Shown here: piece by piece, positions 27,340 to 39,523 of the stretch
How the letters are laid out: each line of letters opens with the position of its first letter
How positions within the stretch are numbered: position 1 is the first letter of the stretch
Assembly (NCBI RefSeq): GCF_040802235.1
Contig: NC_133167.1
Span: 82,003,001-82,067,000 of the forward strand
Direction of reading: 5' to 3'
DNA from: Manis javanica
Lineage: Eukaryota; Chordata; Mammalia; Pholidota; Manidae
Length of the DNA stretch: 64,000 nucleotides
The notes under the pieces: model-generated
Database searches by the model: none
The model's input: the letters and a program-made list of their open reading frames with translations, nothing else
Told to the model about the DNA's origin: nothing
Program-made: the position numbers and the translations under genes

Positions 27340-28165
27340 TATCTTTCTATGAATCAGTCGCCTATTTCTATCTATTCATGAGTCATATTCCATTATATGA
27401 ATTTTTTACAGTTTATTCTTCTAATGATACCTGAGTTATTTCCAGTTTTGGGTCATTATGAATAAAGCCTTCATGAACATTCATTTAAAAATCTTGTAAA
27501 CACATCTTCATCTCCATTGTGTCATGATCGAGAACTGTAATTGCTGGTTCAGACGTTAAGTGATATTAACTGTATTTGTTCAAGTGAATTGTCTATGTAA
27601 GAAATTGCCAGATTTTCCCCAAAAAGCTGCACAATTTTTCACTCCTTCCAATAATGGATGAGTGTTTCAAATACTTCTCATACTCTCTAACAGTGGTGTT
27701 GTCAGTCTTTTAAAATTTACCCATTAAGATGAGTGTGAAGTATTATGTCATGGGGTTTTTACTTTGCATTTCCCAGATGAGTAATGATGTTGAACACATT
27801 TCCATATGCATATTTGCCATTTGTATATTTCTTTTTGTTAAGTGTATGTTCACATTTCCCCCCCATTGTTCACTGAGTTCTTTTGTTGTTCTTGTTATTG
27901 AATTGCAGGAGTTCATATATGCTGGACACCAATTTATTGTCAAATATTTGTTTTGAAAATATTCTACTCTGTCACTTGCTTTTTCATCTTCTTAAGCGTT
28001 TTTGTTAATATGAGTAATTTATCATTTTGTAAAACGTAATATATTGACTTTTATTGTTTTTGCTTTTTGTGACCTAAGAAATATTTGCTTACACATGATT
28101 CATGACTGTATTCTGCAATATTTCCCTCTACAGGTTTATGTTTTTAGGTTTTATACCTAGGATCT
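27340..28165 (-). mobile_element. Antisense fragment of old L1 ORF2 3' half
   Basis: The plus strand reads 'catattccattatatgaatt', then 'agttgctgggtca'-like and 'tgatgttgaacacatttcc' blocks and 'tgtcaaatatttgttttg'. These are the reverse complement of the C-terminal part of L1 ORF2, in the same order as 47.3-48.1 kb. Highly diverged, no open frame. Confidence 0.6.
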
Positions 28166-28600
28166 GATGAACAACTGCGTCAGGTCACATTGGTGCTACA
28201 TCCCCTAATCCCTTCGCACATTTCTGTGCCCTCCTTCCCTGTCCCCTCCCCCAAACTCCTACTCCTTGACGTTCAGTGTGTTTTCAGTGGCCAGATCTGG
28301 GGCTCTTCCACAGCCAGCTGCCCTATGCCTGCCTTATGTGCTCCACCAATCTCATGTGGGAATATTAAATTTCAGTTTCCTCATCTCTGGTGGGGACAAC
28401 TAAGGTGTACTTCATGTTCCAGAGTTCCGCTGCAGGATCAAGTTGGAGCTACACTCAGTGAGACTTCTGCCAGAGACCACACCTTCCTCTCTCATATGGC
28501 TCCCACTTACTTGCGTACTAGTACAGTAATTGATGAACTCTAACAAGACTTAAGCCTCCTTCTTGAGGCTGAAAGAGGAAAAGAACACTCAGTTATACCT
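28166..28600. repeat. Repeat-like moderately GC-rich block, family unassigned
   Basis: Balanced-composition sequence with 'ttaaatttcagtttcctcat' and 'gagctacactcagtgagac'. It gives the impression of an old LTR or retrocopy but I cannot name it. The 117-codon frame at 28190-28543 shows no domain. Confidence 0.3.
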
Positions 28601-30220
28601 CAATTCTACCTGCACTTTGGGTTGAGGAACCCCATCCTCCACTGTTAAAAAGAAAGCACGTTTAGAAATTTTAAAGAATTTTAAGGAAGGTAGCAAACTC
28701 ATTTGTGATTTGTTTTTTGAAAATCCTGAAGGTGGCATAGTTTCCTTTTTAAATTCATCCCACTAGAAACATGACCAAGGAGCTAAAAGCTGATTGGGAG
28801 AAATGGATATGATATTGATAATGACGCAGTGCAAGAGACTTTTTCTTAGAACATTAGACCTTTCAGATAAGTAATGGAATGTTTTAAAGTAGATGCTGAT
28901 CCTAGGTTCCACCTAGGAAAACAATTATATCATCATAAAGATGTGAACTCTTCTGAACTGACCCAGTTTGCTTGTGGTTTCTCTTACCAAAACATTGCCA
29001 GAGGCAAAAATATTTCCAGATCTGCTTTTTATTGACCTCAGAAACTGTCATCAAACTTCATTATATCCCATTTAGTTTTCTCTAGCACATTGTTTATTAA
29101 AATACTTTTGTACAGATTTATTTACATGGGCCATAAAAGGTCTCACATTTCTGTTACAGTTGGCTAGGTTCCCACCCTCACAGAAGACCACTATTATTAG
29201 TATTTTATGTATTCTTCTAGAGTTTCTTTGTGTAAATATAAGCAGATATAGGCCTGATTGGTATCCCTTCCAGCGTGCTGATGCCCAGGTCTAGAACAGT
29301 TCAGCTGGGAGGCAACCTGTGAATAGTTGCCGCTATGGAGTATAGAGATGGCTCTTCCATGAGTGCAAGTAGGATACTGAGAATTCTTTGGACCTCAGCT
29401 TCGTCTTCCCGGTCAAATTCCTCTTGTAATAGTATCAACACAGGTGTATGGGGATCTTTTAAATTTTCTCAGGGACACATATTGAATATTAGCTTTCCAT
29501 TTTACTTTGATGGTAATAAATTAAGATGGATTCTATGAATGAGCATGTAAAGTTTTCACTTTCTGACATCTAACACTGACCTGTTCAATTCCACATGTCA
29601 GTTTTCACTGTGTATTTTGCGGTATCAATTATTAAGACCTTGAGTGTACTCAGTATATTAGATAAACTATTTTCTCTAAGCAAAAGTGAGACAGGCAAAT
29701 GCCTATGATAGGGAAACAGAAAGTCTTGCATGCACAGTCCCATAGGCTTTGTCTTTGAAACCTACAGAGAATGGAGAAGCAAACATTAATTTTTAAGAAA
29801 GAGAAATATTCTTTATAATCTCTCTCCAAAATAATTTTTATTTTTTAACTAGGAATTTTAATTATAATTGAAGGTATAAAAAGTAATGCATTAGTACATC
29901 CTCATTGTTAGAAAAATCAATGATACATAAAAAGCTAAGTTACAACTTGGTGACTTTTCAGCCCCTACAGACTCCATCCCTAAAGGAAGCCCCTGCATGC
30001 AGTTTCACCTTTACTCTTTCACACATTTTTCCAGTATACTTATGTACATTTATGCATCTATAGACATAATAGCTTTGTTTTTGCCTGAATATAGGTGCTA
30101 ATTTTCATGAATGGAGTCATACTCCACAAAATGTTCTGTCTGCTTTTCCCATGTAGAGAGAAAATTTGAATTTTGTAAATATCATAACAGATAGATCCTA
30201 TCTATTATTCTGACTTTGGT
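28601..30220. other. Unassigned intergenic sequence
   Basis: Nothing supported. The segment near 29830-30140 resembles generic old LINE or DNA-element text but cannot be assigned. Confidence 0.4.
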
Positions 30221-30224
30221 TAAT

Positions 30225-30350
30225 TTGCTTAACTTTTTTTACCTTAGCTTTTTTTAAAATCTATATAATGGCAATAGTAATAAGACCTCCCCCCATTGAA
30301 ATATTGTGAGCATTGCATGAGGTAATGCTTATGAAATGCAAGTAACACTT
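30225..30350 (+). repeat. MIR-like SINE fragment
   Basis: The order 'taatttgcttaac', 'aaaatctatataatggcaat', 'attgtgagcattgcatgagg' follows the 3' half of MIR in sense orientation. Confidence 0.5.
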
Positions 30351-30639
30351 CCACCCCTTCAAATGCTTATGTGTATTTCTCTAACTATAAAGTGCCTATT
30401 CGTGTCCTGATTTGATCCTTCTACTTGATTATTTTTCTTATTGACCTATACATTTTTCTTATTGACTTACACATTTTCTCTCTGTCATTGATTAATTAGT
30501 CTTATGTGATCACATGTATGCAAACACTTTTTTTTCACATCTTGCATATTTTCTTTTGACTTTGTTTACAGCATATGGATTTTTGACTATGGGCAAAATG
30601 TATTCTTTCATCTAAGATGTGTAGGTGTAGCATATTAAT

Positions 30640-31830
30640 ATAAATATTATTGTTCTCATAAAGCTTACATTCAAGAGATGGAAATTTTAGAAATAGACAT
30701 ATAATTTCATGTCGTTAAGTGTCTGGGAAATGCCAAGTACATTAAGGACATGCAGAGCAAAGATATAGGGAGGAGAAGAGAAGTGGAAGCTTCCTAAAAT
30801 GGTGATATTCGAATCAAGATCATAACCAAGTGAAAGAATGCGCCATAGAAATAAGGAAATGCCAGTGTTCACAGAGTGCTAGACAGCAGGAGCAGCAAAT
30901 GCAAATGTCCTGAGTCAGACACAGGTTTGGTAAGTTCTGAAATTAGAAAAGGCCAGTGTGGCCTGCACAGAATAACCAAAGGGGAAGAAGAAGCAAATGA
31001 AATTGAATCAGATCATGTACAGTCTTAAAGGCTGCAGATAGATTTGTGTTTTTCTCAGTGGATTAAAGGAAGTTATCAGAAAATTTTTAGCAAGGAAGTG
31101 ACATGTCTGACTTCAAGAGTAGTAGTAGGCCAACCAGATAGGAGGTTATTGTAATCATCTGGACGTGAGATATAGTGACCTGGACTAAGGTAATATGTAG
31201 AAAATTGGTAAAAGAGTTATATTTGGTTAGTTTGAAATTAGAAATTTATTAAGAAAATGATGGAGTAGAGAGAAAAGGAAGACTCACAGATGATGTTAAA
31301 AGTTTTGACGAGTAATTGGTGAATGGCAGTATTATTTACAAAGATAGAGAAGAAAAGTGAAGAATAGTTTTATGAAAGGGGATCAAGTTGACTTTGAGAT
31401 TATATCTGAAATGATACAGAGATGTCAAGTAGGCAGCCGAATATGAAAGTCAGGGAAAGTGGGCAGGGCAAGGCATATAAATGTTAGAATTACTAGTACA
31501 TGGATAGTATTTAAAGTCATGTTACTGGATGAGATGATTGAGGGGTAAATGATGGTGAGGAGATAACAATGTAGGGAATTCCAACATTTAAAAATCAGGA
31601 AGAGGAGGGAAATTTGGCAATGAAAGATGAGCAAAATCAACTTACAAAGTAGGAAGAAAACTGGGATCATATTTTGTCCTGGAAACCAAATATGGAAAAT
31701 ATTTCTACTGTGTATAATGTCCCTGCAGGTTTGCATAATATGGGATTGAAAATGGAACAGTGGATTTAGCAATATGAAGGTTACAGGGCCTTGAAAAGAG
31801 ATGCATTAGGGATAGTAGCCAGATTACAAT
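30640..31830 (+). repeat. Ancient mammalian-wide interspersed repeat, family not named
   Basis: A 1.2-kb purine-biased stretch with the sequence of blocks 'agcagcaaatgcaaatgtcc', 'aaaggccagtgtggcctg', 'cagatcatgtacagtcttaa', 'ggaggttattgtaatcatct' and 'atgtcaagtaggcagcc'. I recognise this order from many dispersed mammalian loci, but I cannot place it confidently in a family (L2-class is possible). No open frame. Confidence 0.45.
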
Positions 31831-32389
31831 GGGAAGAAGAAATAACACATTCTCTTTAAAGCATCAGCATTTCAAATCAGACTTCAAAAGGGCTTCCCTA
31901 TGCAAAGGTTCCATAAATTCATGAGAGAGGACAATATAATGGAATTACTTTTGACTCCGTGGGCTAAAAAGGTAGTAGCAGAAAGTTCATGGCCACTTAC
32001 CTCTAACAGATCTTGGATAAACTAAGAAAAAAGATGGTTTGGAAATTCAAAGAGAATTTTTGGATAGACTTTGGTGCTCTGTGATTCTTCTTAATCACAG
32101 AAGACAAGGTGCTTTCCCTTTCTTTTAGGCAAGGAAAGGAAATAATTAGGATAGCTTAATATATTTCTTTCATGGTCACAATGTCTGACTCATGCCTAAG
32201 AAACTCAAATGGCAAGTCCTGGGCTGGCTTTCTGGTGATGATGGGAAGGAGCTTGCTGCTGCTTCAGAATCATCCTACACTCTGAAGTTCAACAATGCAA
32301 AGTGACATTTTCTCCCATGCCTCTCTGAGCCATGTCAGGTGAAAGACAGTGTGAGCTTGTCTTGTTTCTTGCCTAAGAGGTGTGTATCA
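31831..32389. other. Unassigned intergenic sequence
   Basis: Nothing recognised. Confidence 0.45.
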
Positions 32390-32434
32390 GTTAGACTTTG
32401 CATAATAACAAGGCAACCAACAATTCAGTGGCTT
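32390..32434 (-). repeat. Left part of an antisense MLT1-like LTR interrupted by ERV-A
   Basis: 'tcagttagactttgcataat..caattcagtggctt' is the reverse of an MLT1-type LTR 3' end. It resumes at 40844 with 'gcttaaaacagcaaatatg'. The last four bases (gctt, 32431-32434) are the left target-site duplication of the inserted provirus. Confidence 0.6.
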
Positions 32435-32927
32435 TGTTAGGGTCCGGGCTTCCGAAGCTTCTCCAGAGAACAAACTACACAGGCATAGAGATGTAAATTC
32501 AAGCAAAGTCTTTATTCAGCCAGCTAGCTGGGGTCCAAGTGTCAGCCCGACGCAGCGGGTCTCAACAAGGACCCCGAGCACTCAAAGCCAAGGGTTTATA
32601 TAGCATTTTCAAAGCACTTAACTCATAGTAATTTTCCACAGCTATACATTATTCTTGCAAGACATACATCCTGGAGTTAAGCAAGGGCAGGATAAGACTA
32701 CTCCTCAATGGTTAGGGAGGTTCTGCACGATAAGCTTGGTATGTAAGATTAACTGAACAAGGTTAGCTGACCAAGGGTCACAGCTGCCCACCACCCAGTG
32801 CTCATGATTAACTTGTTTTTCAAGGCCTAACCCAGGCCCAGTTTTTCTTTCTAAGTCACATACTCAGAAAATGGCTTCTAGGCCTTTAAGATGGCTATGC
32901 TTATGCTAACCTATTTCTATTCTTACA
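32435..32927 (-). repeat. ERV-A LTR (3' LTR of the provirus)
   Basis: 493 bp, TG..CA. On the minus strand it holds U3, a TATA-like 'tatataaaccc', AATAAAGACTTTGC polyadenylation region, and a U5 ending 'ggaccctaaca'. Polypurine tract on its inner side (AAGAAGAGGGGAA on the minus strand). Confidence 0.88.
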
Positions 32928-32942
32928 TTCCCCTCTTCTTCT

Positions 32943-34322
32943 TGTATCTATTTCAATCATGAAATTAGGGGTCATCTATTTGGTTAACACTCTGATAGTT
33001 CTGTCTCAACACTATGATTTGCATGGTGCTAATGCGTTCTTTGATAAAGGTAACACATGGAGTGACTCCGGTTTGGCAGGCCTACTACTTGTTAGAATAA
33101 GCTGGGGTGGTGCTGATTACTTCTGTCCTGTTGCAGAGGGAGGTGTAAGTTTTAGGAACTCTCTCAATGCAGGTTCTTTGCCTACTTACAGAGGATAAAG
33201 TGAGTCTTGGTCTTTGTCTCATTCTCTCTTCTACAGATAGGGACTCTAGCTGCTGCTAGGGAAAAGGGGCGATGACCGCTCTGGCTGCTTCGTGCTGAGA
33301 AGAGGGCGCAGTAAAAGGTGCAGCTAGGTCTCCATCACTGGTCAGTTGAGAGGGCCTCAGAAGGCTGGCGCTTCTACTCTGGGTTTCATTTCTATCACTA
33401 TTTGCAGTTTTGTGGCTTCTAGGCAAGATAAAACAAATTGTGTTATTAGGTTATGTAGCAACATCTGGAGTTGGATTTTCTATTCTGGAAGGAGGCTGCT
33501 GTTATTGAAACAATACTTTTCTCTAAAATCACCCTCATTTTTATTAGAAGTAACCAGGTTAAGAAAATAATTAACAGCTGGCTTGATCATTTGCACAAGT
33601 GCAGCAAGAAGAGCAATTGATTACACAGGCTCTTTTAAATATGCTTTGCTGGAACTTTTTGTAAGGAATTTCAGATTGAACCTTTAAAGGCCTCTTGAGG
33701 CCAGACAGCCAAGCTAGACTTGCCATCAGGCTTTGTCTGCAGTGCCTGTAGATTTGGATGAATTCTTCTCTTCTCGAGGTCTCTGCACCTGCCAGGAAGT
33801 GACCTTCTTTACTCACCTGGTAAGGCTGCTGGGAACTCTGTAAGCAAGGTACCAGGCCAGTTCTTCCAAGGGGCTTTGTTGGCTTTATAAAGTCAATCTT
33901 AGTTCCTTAAAGTTGTTCACATCTGAGTCCATGCACATGTCTCTCAGGTATGACATTCCAGTCAAAGCCCTGGCAGTATAACCAGTGTTCTTAAGTAGTC
34001 TTCTCACAAGGAAAGCAGATTCTTATTGAACTCATGCAAATAGACATACTGCCATGGAATACAAAAACAGTCACTGAAAGTTTTTAAACTCTGGAGGGAT
34101 CAGGTAGAGAGAAGGATGTTTCAATTCTGCTCATAAAGATAGTCATTTACTAAACTGTTGTCAGTTTAAGAGAACAAGGTTAAAACACTTTATCAGCAAC
34201 ATTTGAAACAAAAAGACACAAAATCATTTTCTTTAGTTTATGTAATCTTATGTAACGAATACCTGTTCTGCTGAAATCCAGTTCTTTACCAGTTTAGGGA
34301 TAATACTATAAATGACAAAAGA
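32943..34322 (-). other. 3' interior of ERV-A
   Basis: No recognisable env domain. A minus-strand frame at 33571-33816 (81 codons) has a Cys-rich C-terminus but no family match that I know. Confidence 0.45.
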
Positions 34323-34327
34323 CTTAC

Positions 34328-34689
34328 TGTCACGACCCTTCAGGGACCGAAGCAACACGCCCAAGGTCTTGATTCTTCTCTAGGTTTTATGGTCTAATCT
34401 CTCACGGCGGTTACAGCAGTTGTCGGGAAGCTCGTCTCCCTCCCGGTGGGCTCCCTTATATTCAGTCACCCAACCAATCCGGGACAGTATCATGAGTGAC
34501 CTTTAAGCGGACAGGTGTCACGCGCCACTCTAAGCGGGCAGCATGAGCTGTGCACGGGTACGGAAGTCTGCTGGGCCAATCCCCAACAGGGAAGAGGGGA
34601 AAGGGTGGTGAGCAGGAAGCAGGCGCCATCTTTAGGGCGTTGTCCAGCTAGAGTGGGGCTCAGCCTCGGCTGTAGGCCGGGCCCCCACA
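34328..34689 (-). repeat. ERV-B 3' LTR
   Basis: 362 bp. The polypurine tract lies at 34690-34699 and the target duplication cttac lies just outside. Confidence 0.87.
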
Positions 34690-34733
34690 TCTCCCCTTTA
34701 TTGTTTTATAACCAAAGGGCTGTCGGGATCATG

Positions 34734-34845
34734 CCTGTCTTAGGTTGTCCAGAGTCTGCGGCATTCTTACCCGTCCTCAGGCAACAGACAGCTTACGTCT
34801 GTGCCCTGTCTTAGGTTGATATGCGCAGCTCCCAATCTTACCCGT
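34734..34845 (-). promoter_or_regulatory. Two-loop CTE-like RNA export region of ERV-B
   Basis: On the minus strand the order is ACGGGTAAGA (34836-34845), CCTAAGACAGG (within 34805-34816), ACGGGTAAGA (34765-34774), CCTAAGACAGG (within 34734-34745). This twofold arrangement is that of the type D retrovirus constitutive transport element and lies between env and the polypurine tract as expected. Stems are partly degraded. Confidence 0.75.
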
Positions 34846-34876
34846 CCTTGACTACTGATCCAGCATAAGCCATACT

Positions 34877-35438
34877 CTAGGGGAGATGCCTTCCTCTAGC
34901 GCTGCCATGGCCTGCAACAGGACCTTCCATTCTCCCCGTTGCTGTTTTTGTAACAGACTTTCCTCCCAAGCAGGAGAGGCCCACAATTAGCAATATTCCT
35001 ATGACACCTACACCTGACCAGGCTTTGGTGGCATTTAACATCTTGCCTAACTGTCTGGACAAGTTGGCAGCTTTAAAATAATTATGAAAAGGAATACCAG
35101 TAATACACCCCTGTATAAGAATGGACGCAGCCCACAGACAAAACCTCCCCCAAGAGGTCCAATTGTTCTTGAAGAAGGTTCATGTGTTGGTTGACCAAGC
35201 CCATCCCATTCTTAAAATGGCCATTGATGACGTTCTGCACTGTCATTGCCGAGGCAGTGGCCTGGGACAGACCATTCAGCGTCTCTGCCGTAGGAATGGT
35301 GATAGCGCGGCGGTGGCTGCAGCTGCAGCTCGGCTCCACTGTCGCCTGCTGTAGGATCCACGGCAGGAGCAGAAGCAGTGCGATCATCTTGTACCTCCGC
35401 TCCGGGGTTTCCACTCTGTGTATCCTGTGGAAAAACAC
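34877..35438 (-). pseudogene. env: ERV-B Env leader and transmembrane remnant
   Basis: The 118-residue frame at 35082-35438 has a hydrophobic Leu-rich signal-like segment (about residues 18-31). It is joined directly to an Env TM-type helical region (about 55-105), so the surface subunit is deleted. A second frame at 34877-35062 holds a Gly/Val/Leu-rich membrane anchor (about residues 17-34). The two are separated by frame disruption. Such TM subunits mediate fusion, but this copy is broken. Confidence 0.6.
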
Positions 35439-35600
35439 AAACCGAGCCTCAGGTCCAGATTATCACTGGGTCCGGGCCTTTCCATGTTCCTTCCAACACA
35501 TCCTTCCACAAAACTTTAGGCATGTGTTTTGGATTGGATTGTTGGCCGTGCCGCTCTGCTGCACTGCGGCCATTTTTGTCCAGTGTTCTAAAATCTTCTC

Positions 35601-36125
35601 CTATTCCCCCTTTTTGTTTATATAAGGCATTCTTGAGGGTGAGGTGGGTGCGTTCCACCATACCCTGACCCTGAGGGTTGTCTCTAGCTCCCTGCTGCTC
35701 TCATGACACAAAAGGATGTCATCCATATAATGATAGATGATTATCAGGGGAAACTGTTTCCTGACAGTTTGTAAGGCCTTCTTTACATACACATGGTGGG
35801 GCTATTAGCCATGCCCTGTGGCAATAAACCTTTGACAGTCTCTGGGGTGAAGCAGGATGGAGAAGAAACAGTCTTTGATATCTATCACTATTGAATTCCA
35901 TCCTCTGGGCAGGGCCACAGGGAGAGGAAGGCCTAATTGTACAGGTCCCATAAGCTCCATCTGTCTGTTCACTGCCCTGAGATTATGGAGTAATCGCCAC
36001 TTGCCAGACTTTTTCCTAATTACAAAAATAGGTGTGTTCGAGGTACTAAAGTGTGGGCTGCTGCTTCCTTCTTTTCTTTGGTGAGGGGCCACTGAGGTAC
36101 CCACACGGGCCTTTTTGACTGCCAT
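35601..36125 (-). pseudogene. pol: ERV-B reverse transcriptase remnant
   Basis: Two frames together cover the fingers and palm of a reverse transcriptase. At 35805-36125 there is a '[17 protein letters not shown]' block and a '[15 protein letters not shown]' block holding the first catalytic Asp. At 35601-35792 there is Y-M-D-D with the catalytic Asp pair. A frameshift separates them and the region after YMDD is lost, so no thumb, connection, RNase H or integrase remains. It cannot encode an active enzyme. Confidence 0.8.
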
Positions 36126-36132
36126 GTTATTT

Positions 36133-36636
36133 CTATAGGCTGTTTTCCCTCAGTGGCCCCGAAGAAAAACCCAGTCCTAGTCCTCCGGGCCCTTTGGGCG
36201 GTCTCCCTGCTAAAAGGATTGGTTGTTCTTTCCCTTGGAGATCTTCATCCTCATCAGATGGCAGTCCCTGTTTAGATCCCCCTTCCGATGCCTTTGCGAA
36301 GGCACCCTCTTCTCGTACTTCCTCTAATATTTCCTCCCCCTCTTGGATGGCCTCTCGGCAGCTTGGCTTCTGTCCCTTCAGGCAATTTTTTACTCGACCC
36401 CAAATAGGGATTGTCCCTGGTGGAAGGGGCTCCCTCTTGTCTGCCCGGCGTAGGTCATCCCCCAGCCTGTCCCATAAAGGGCTGGTGATCTTTCCTTCAT
36501 CTAAGAACCATGGGGCATGATTCTCTATAGTGTTCAGGAATGCCCTGGCAGTCTTCGTTTTCAAAGGGGTTCCATTAGCTCTAAGGAGCGCTTTCAGAGG
36601 TTCCTCAGCCCTAACCCTAGAGGCCTCCGTCCCCAT
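36133..36636 (-). pseudogene. gag: ERV-B Gag matrix remnant
   Basis: A 167-residue frame starting with a Met-Gly (myristoylation-type) N-terminus. A matrix-like helical domain carries a Pro-Trp-Phe segment at about residues 42-44, then an acidic Glu-rich linker (about 100-135). It stops at the point where capsid should begin, and sequence then continues into reverse transcriptase in another frame. Matrix targets Gag to membranes during assembly. The placement of the PWF segment and the primer site suggest a betaretrovirus/IAP relation. The truncation arises from an internal deletion. Confidence 0.65.
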
Positions 36637-37058
36637 CCTCTCTCTAAAGGGGCAAGTATCCTAGTTATGATTTAGACGGACTACGTCGCTAATTCCGTGA
36701 ACCTTTTGATTTCGTCACCACTCTGCGAACCTTTTGATTTCGTCGCCGCTCTGCGAACCTTCACTGGCGCCTCCTCATTCCATATATTATAATAAACAAT
36801 GTCACAAACACTAACAGGACACACACACTACACATAAACACCCACTGCAACTGCCTGCTGTCTTCCCTGCCACGTATACTTTCAGTTTGCTCGCCGATCC
36901 GCTCACCCTCCTCGGTTCCCTCTCCCGGTCTGGCCAGCCGACCGAACGGCGTCCAGCAACGTTCCTGAAGAGTTACAAGCTCTACTTCATCGGCAGGTGC
37001 CAGGGTCAGCGGATCAGGTCATGACGACGTTTAGCGATTCCCGGGGTTCAGCACCACT

Positions 37059-37420
37059 TGTCGTGACCCTTCAGGGACCGAAGCAACATGCCCAAGGTCT
37101 TGATTCTTCTCTAGGCTTTATGGTCTAATCTCTCACGGCAGTTACAGCAGTTTTCGGGAAGCTTGTCTCCCTCCCAGCGGGCTCCCTTATATTAAGTCAC
37201 CCAACCAATCCGGGACAGTATCATGCGTGACCTTTAAGCGGATAGGTGTCACGCGCCGCTCTAAGCAGGCAGCACAAGCTGTGCACAGGTATGGAAGTCT
37301 GCTGGGCCAATCCCCAACAGGGAAAAGGGGAAAGGGTGGTGAGCAGGAAGCAGGCGCCATCTTTAGGGCATTGTCCAGCTAGAGTGGGGCTCAGCCTCGG
37401 CCGTAGGCTGGGCCCCCACA
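37059..37420 (-). repeat. ERV-B 5' LTR
   Basis: 362 bp, TGTGGGGGCCC start and GGGTCACGACA end on the minus strand. Same length as its partner with scattered, mostly transition differences. Confidence 0.87.
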
Positions 37421-37425
37421 CTTAC

Positions 37426-37555
37426 AAATGACAATGGTTAAAGATCTGATGAGAGCTTACTGTAAGACAGTTGACATAAGGAAATTCTGATATTTCTGTT
37501 ATACAAAACATTCAGTAACAAAGTTTAGCATCATTCTCTTTGACAGTGCTTTCCT

Positions 37556-37622
<67 letters not shown>

Positions 37623-39496
37623 CAGATAAATAAGCCAAATTAGTCAAATACTTTCTCTAATGAGAAAAAATTCTTCTGACATGTTCCAGGGGCCCTCTGG
37701 AAAATATCAGAGTTAACTAGAGGTAAAAGCACTTTTTTGAACTTAGCATAAGTGTCCAAGACCAGATACAAAAAAAGCAGAGAAAGTGCTTAAGTCTACA
37801 GGTCTTCCCTGAAAGCTTCAAGAATGTTTTACTCTTTAATAGTAGATATAAGCTGCTATGTAAATTCTATTAAAAGCTCTAAGATCATTTGCATTAAAAA
37901 ATATGGAGAGTCCCCCATGTTTTTTAAAACATACAGCATATAAATTAAACAAGAAGACCTGGTGGTTGTCAAAAAAAAATCTATTACAACCTTTCTCAAA
38001 AGTGGTCACATGTTTGTCCATCTAAACTTTTACAGTGAAACCTGTTTTTCTGGGAGAAACATAATCTTGTCCAGATTCTACAGTTTAATTTTTAAGAATA
38101 AATTTTGGTTTGTTAACTAAGTGCATTTAATCAGCTGAAAAAAGCTTTGTTACCATTCTGCTTAGGATAAATTAAGAAAACAAATAATTAGTAACAACTT
38201 TAATCATTTGTTGGTTAGAGATTTTTCCACTTATAAAAATATATGGAATAAATAATTCAATTTCTCAGGCCATGCAATCGTTTTCAATAACAAAATATTT
38301 CAAAGGCAAATAAAGCTTATACAGTTGTTAACAAACTTTAGCTTTTAGTCTTTTTAATATTACGATTTCATTTTTTTTTTTTAAATATTCTGGCAACTCA
38401 CTGAGACTTTAAGCATGAGAAACTGCTTTGATCTTTCAACATTAAGAGCAGACTAACAGTTAAAGAAAACTGTTTAACTAGAAACGAGATTCTAATTTTG
38501 CTGTGCACTTGATATCAAGACTCACTTGCTTTAATTTCACTAGGAACAACTATATCTGTAAGAATATAGTAATTTATTCTTCATTTGCCCCATGGTCCCA
38601 AGCACATAAGCTGGTGAGAATTAGCCTGGGCTTGCCTGCGGCTTGACTGGGTTTATCTCACCTTATCTCTAAACATCCTGACTTTCCCCCAAAAGCAACA
38701 GGCTGAGCGGATCTTCCACAACAAAAGGCACCACGCTGTTTTCTCTCTTTAAATAAATAGCTGTACTTTAGAACAAAGTTACTTTCTTTTATCACAAAAC
38801 ACATTCTTTAGCATGCAGAAGAGTTTTCATTCTTTATACTTTTTCTTATTAAAACATACATCTTTTAGCATAGAGAAATGTTTTATTACTTTAAGTAGTT
38901 TTAATTAGAACTTAAAACCATTAGAAACTTTAACTTCCAGTGAACACTGAGAAGTAGGCTATTGTAAATTGTTAAACTAACATTCTTTAGATTGACAAAT
39001 TTATGAACACATTTTATAATTTCTGTAACCATGAGCTTTACAGCACAATCTCTCATAGAGTATATCTTCTTAACTTAGCAAAACTTTAAGGTTTTAGGTT
39101 ACTACAAAGATTCTCAGGCAGTAGGTAGGTATACACACTGTAACACACAATTAAAAAGGTGTTCACTTGCCACACTCATTTAGTTCACTCATTCGTAACA
39201 ACTATTCTAGATTACTTACAAGACCTTTACTGAATATTAGACAAAGCCAAGCCTTTAAGGATTTTATTCTTAAAAGATTTAGCAGATAACATGACTTAAA
39301 TGACCTCAGGTAAATTTAGGCCTCTGATAACCACAAGGACATGCCCGCCTCAGGCAAACTCAAATTAGCATTAATGCTTAACACTTTTTATCAGGTTTTC
39401 TGGAAGTTTTAGAATACCCAATTTTCACAAGCGCTTGTCTTTAAATCAATTTCATTAATACCATCCGGAGGTAGAAAGATATATTCATTTACACAC
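37426..39496 (-). other. AT-rich non-coding interior of ERV-A
   Basis: No frame longer than about 60 codons in the sense direction and no retroviral motif. It occupies the place where gag-pol would be. Origin unknown. Confidence 0.5.
37560..37622. repeat. (AT)n microsatellite inside ERV-A
   Basis: Uninterrupted AT dinucleotides except for one G near 37613. Confidence 0.95.
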
Positions 39497-39523
39497 TTAG
39501 GGGGTCGTCTGAGTCTGTCCCAT
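39497..39523 (-). pseudogene. gag: gag start stub of ERV-A
   Basis: About 810 bp after the primer site, the minus strand shows ATG followed by MGQTQTTP and then TAA. A gammaretrovirus Gag-type myristoylated start is thus present but terminates after eight codons, and AT-rich non-coding sequence follows. The leader before it (39524-40332) is GC-richer and repeat-rich, consistent with a retained packaging leader. Confidence 0.6.

Larger units (their letters stand above)
34328..37420 (-). mobile_element. ERV-B: betaretrovirus/IAP-like deleted provirus nested in ERV-A
   Basis: Two 362-bp LTRs (34328-34689, 37059-37420) flanked by a 5-bp duplication cttac (34323-34327, 37421-37425). The primer site at 37039-37056 (minus strand) matches the tRNA-Phe type at 16 of 18 positions. 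The interior of 2.4 kb is a collapsed genome: gag matrix, part of reverse transcriptase, then env leader and transmembrane pieces, with a CTE-like region and polypurine tract (AAAGGGGAGA, 34690-34699). Large deletions removed capsid, protease, RNase H, integrase and surface Env. LTRs differ at about 22 of 362 positions (6%, by eye). Confidence 0.87.

Noticed and set aside
35182..35668. 147- and 96-codon plus-strand frames
   Set aside because: Antisense to the ERV-B env and pol remnants, which show real retroviral motifs on the minus strand.
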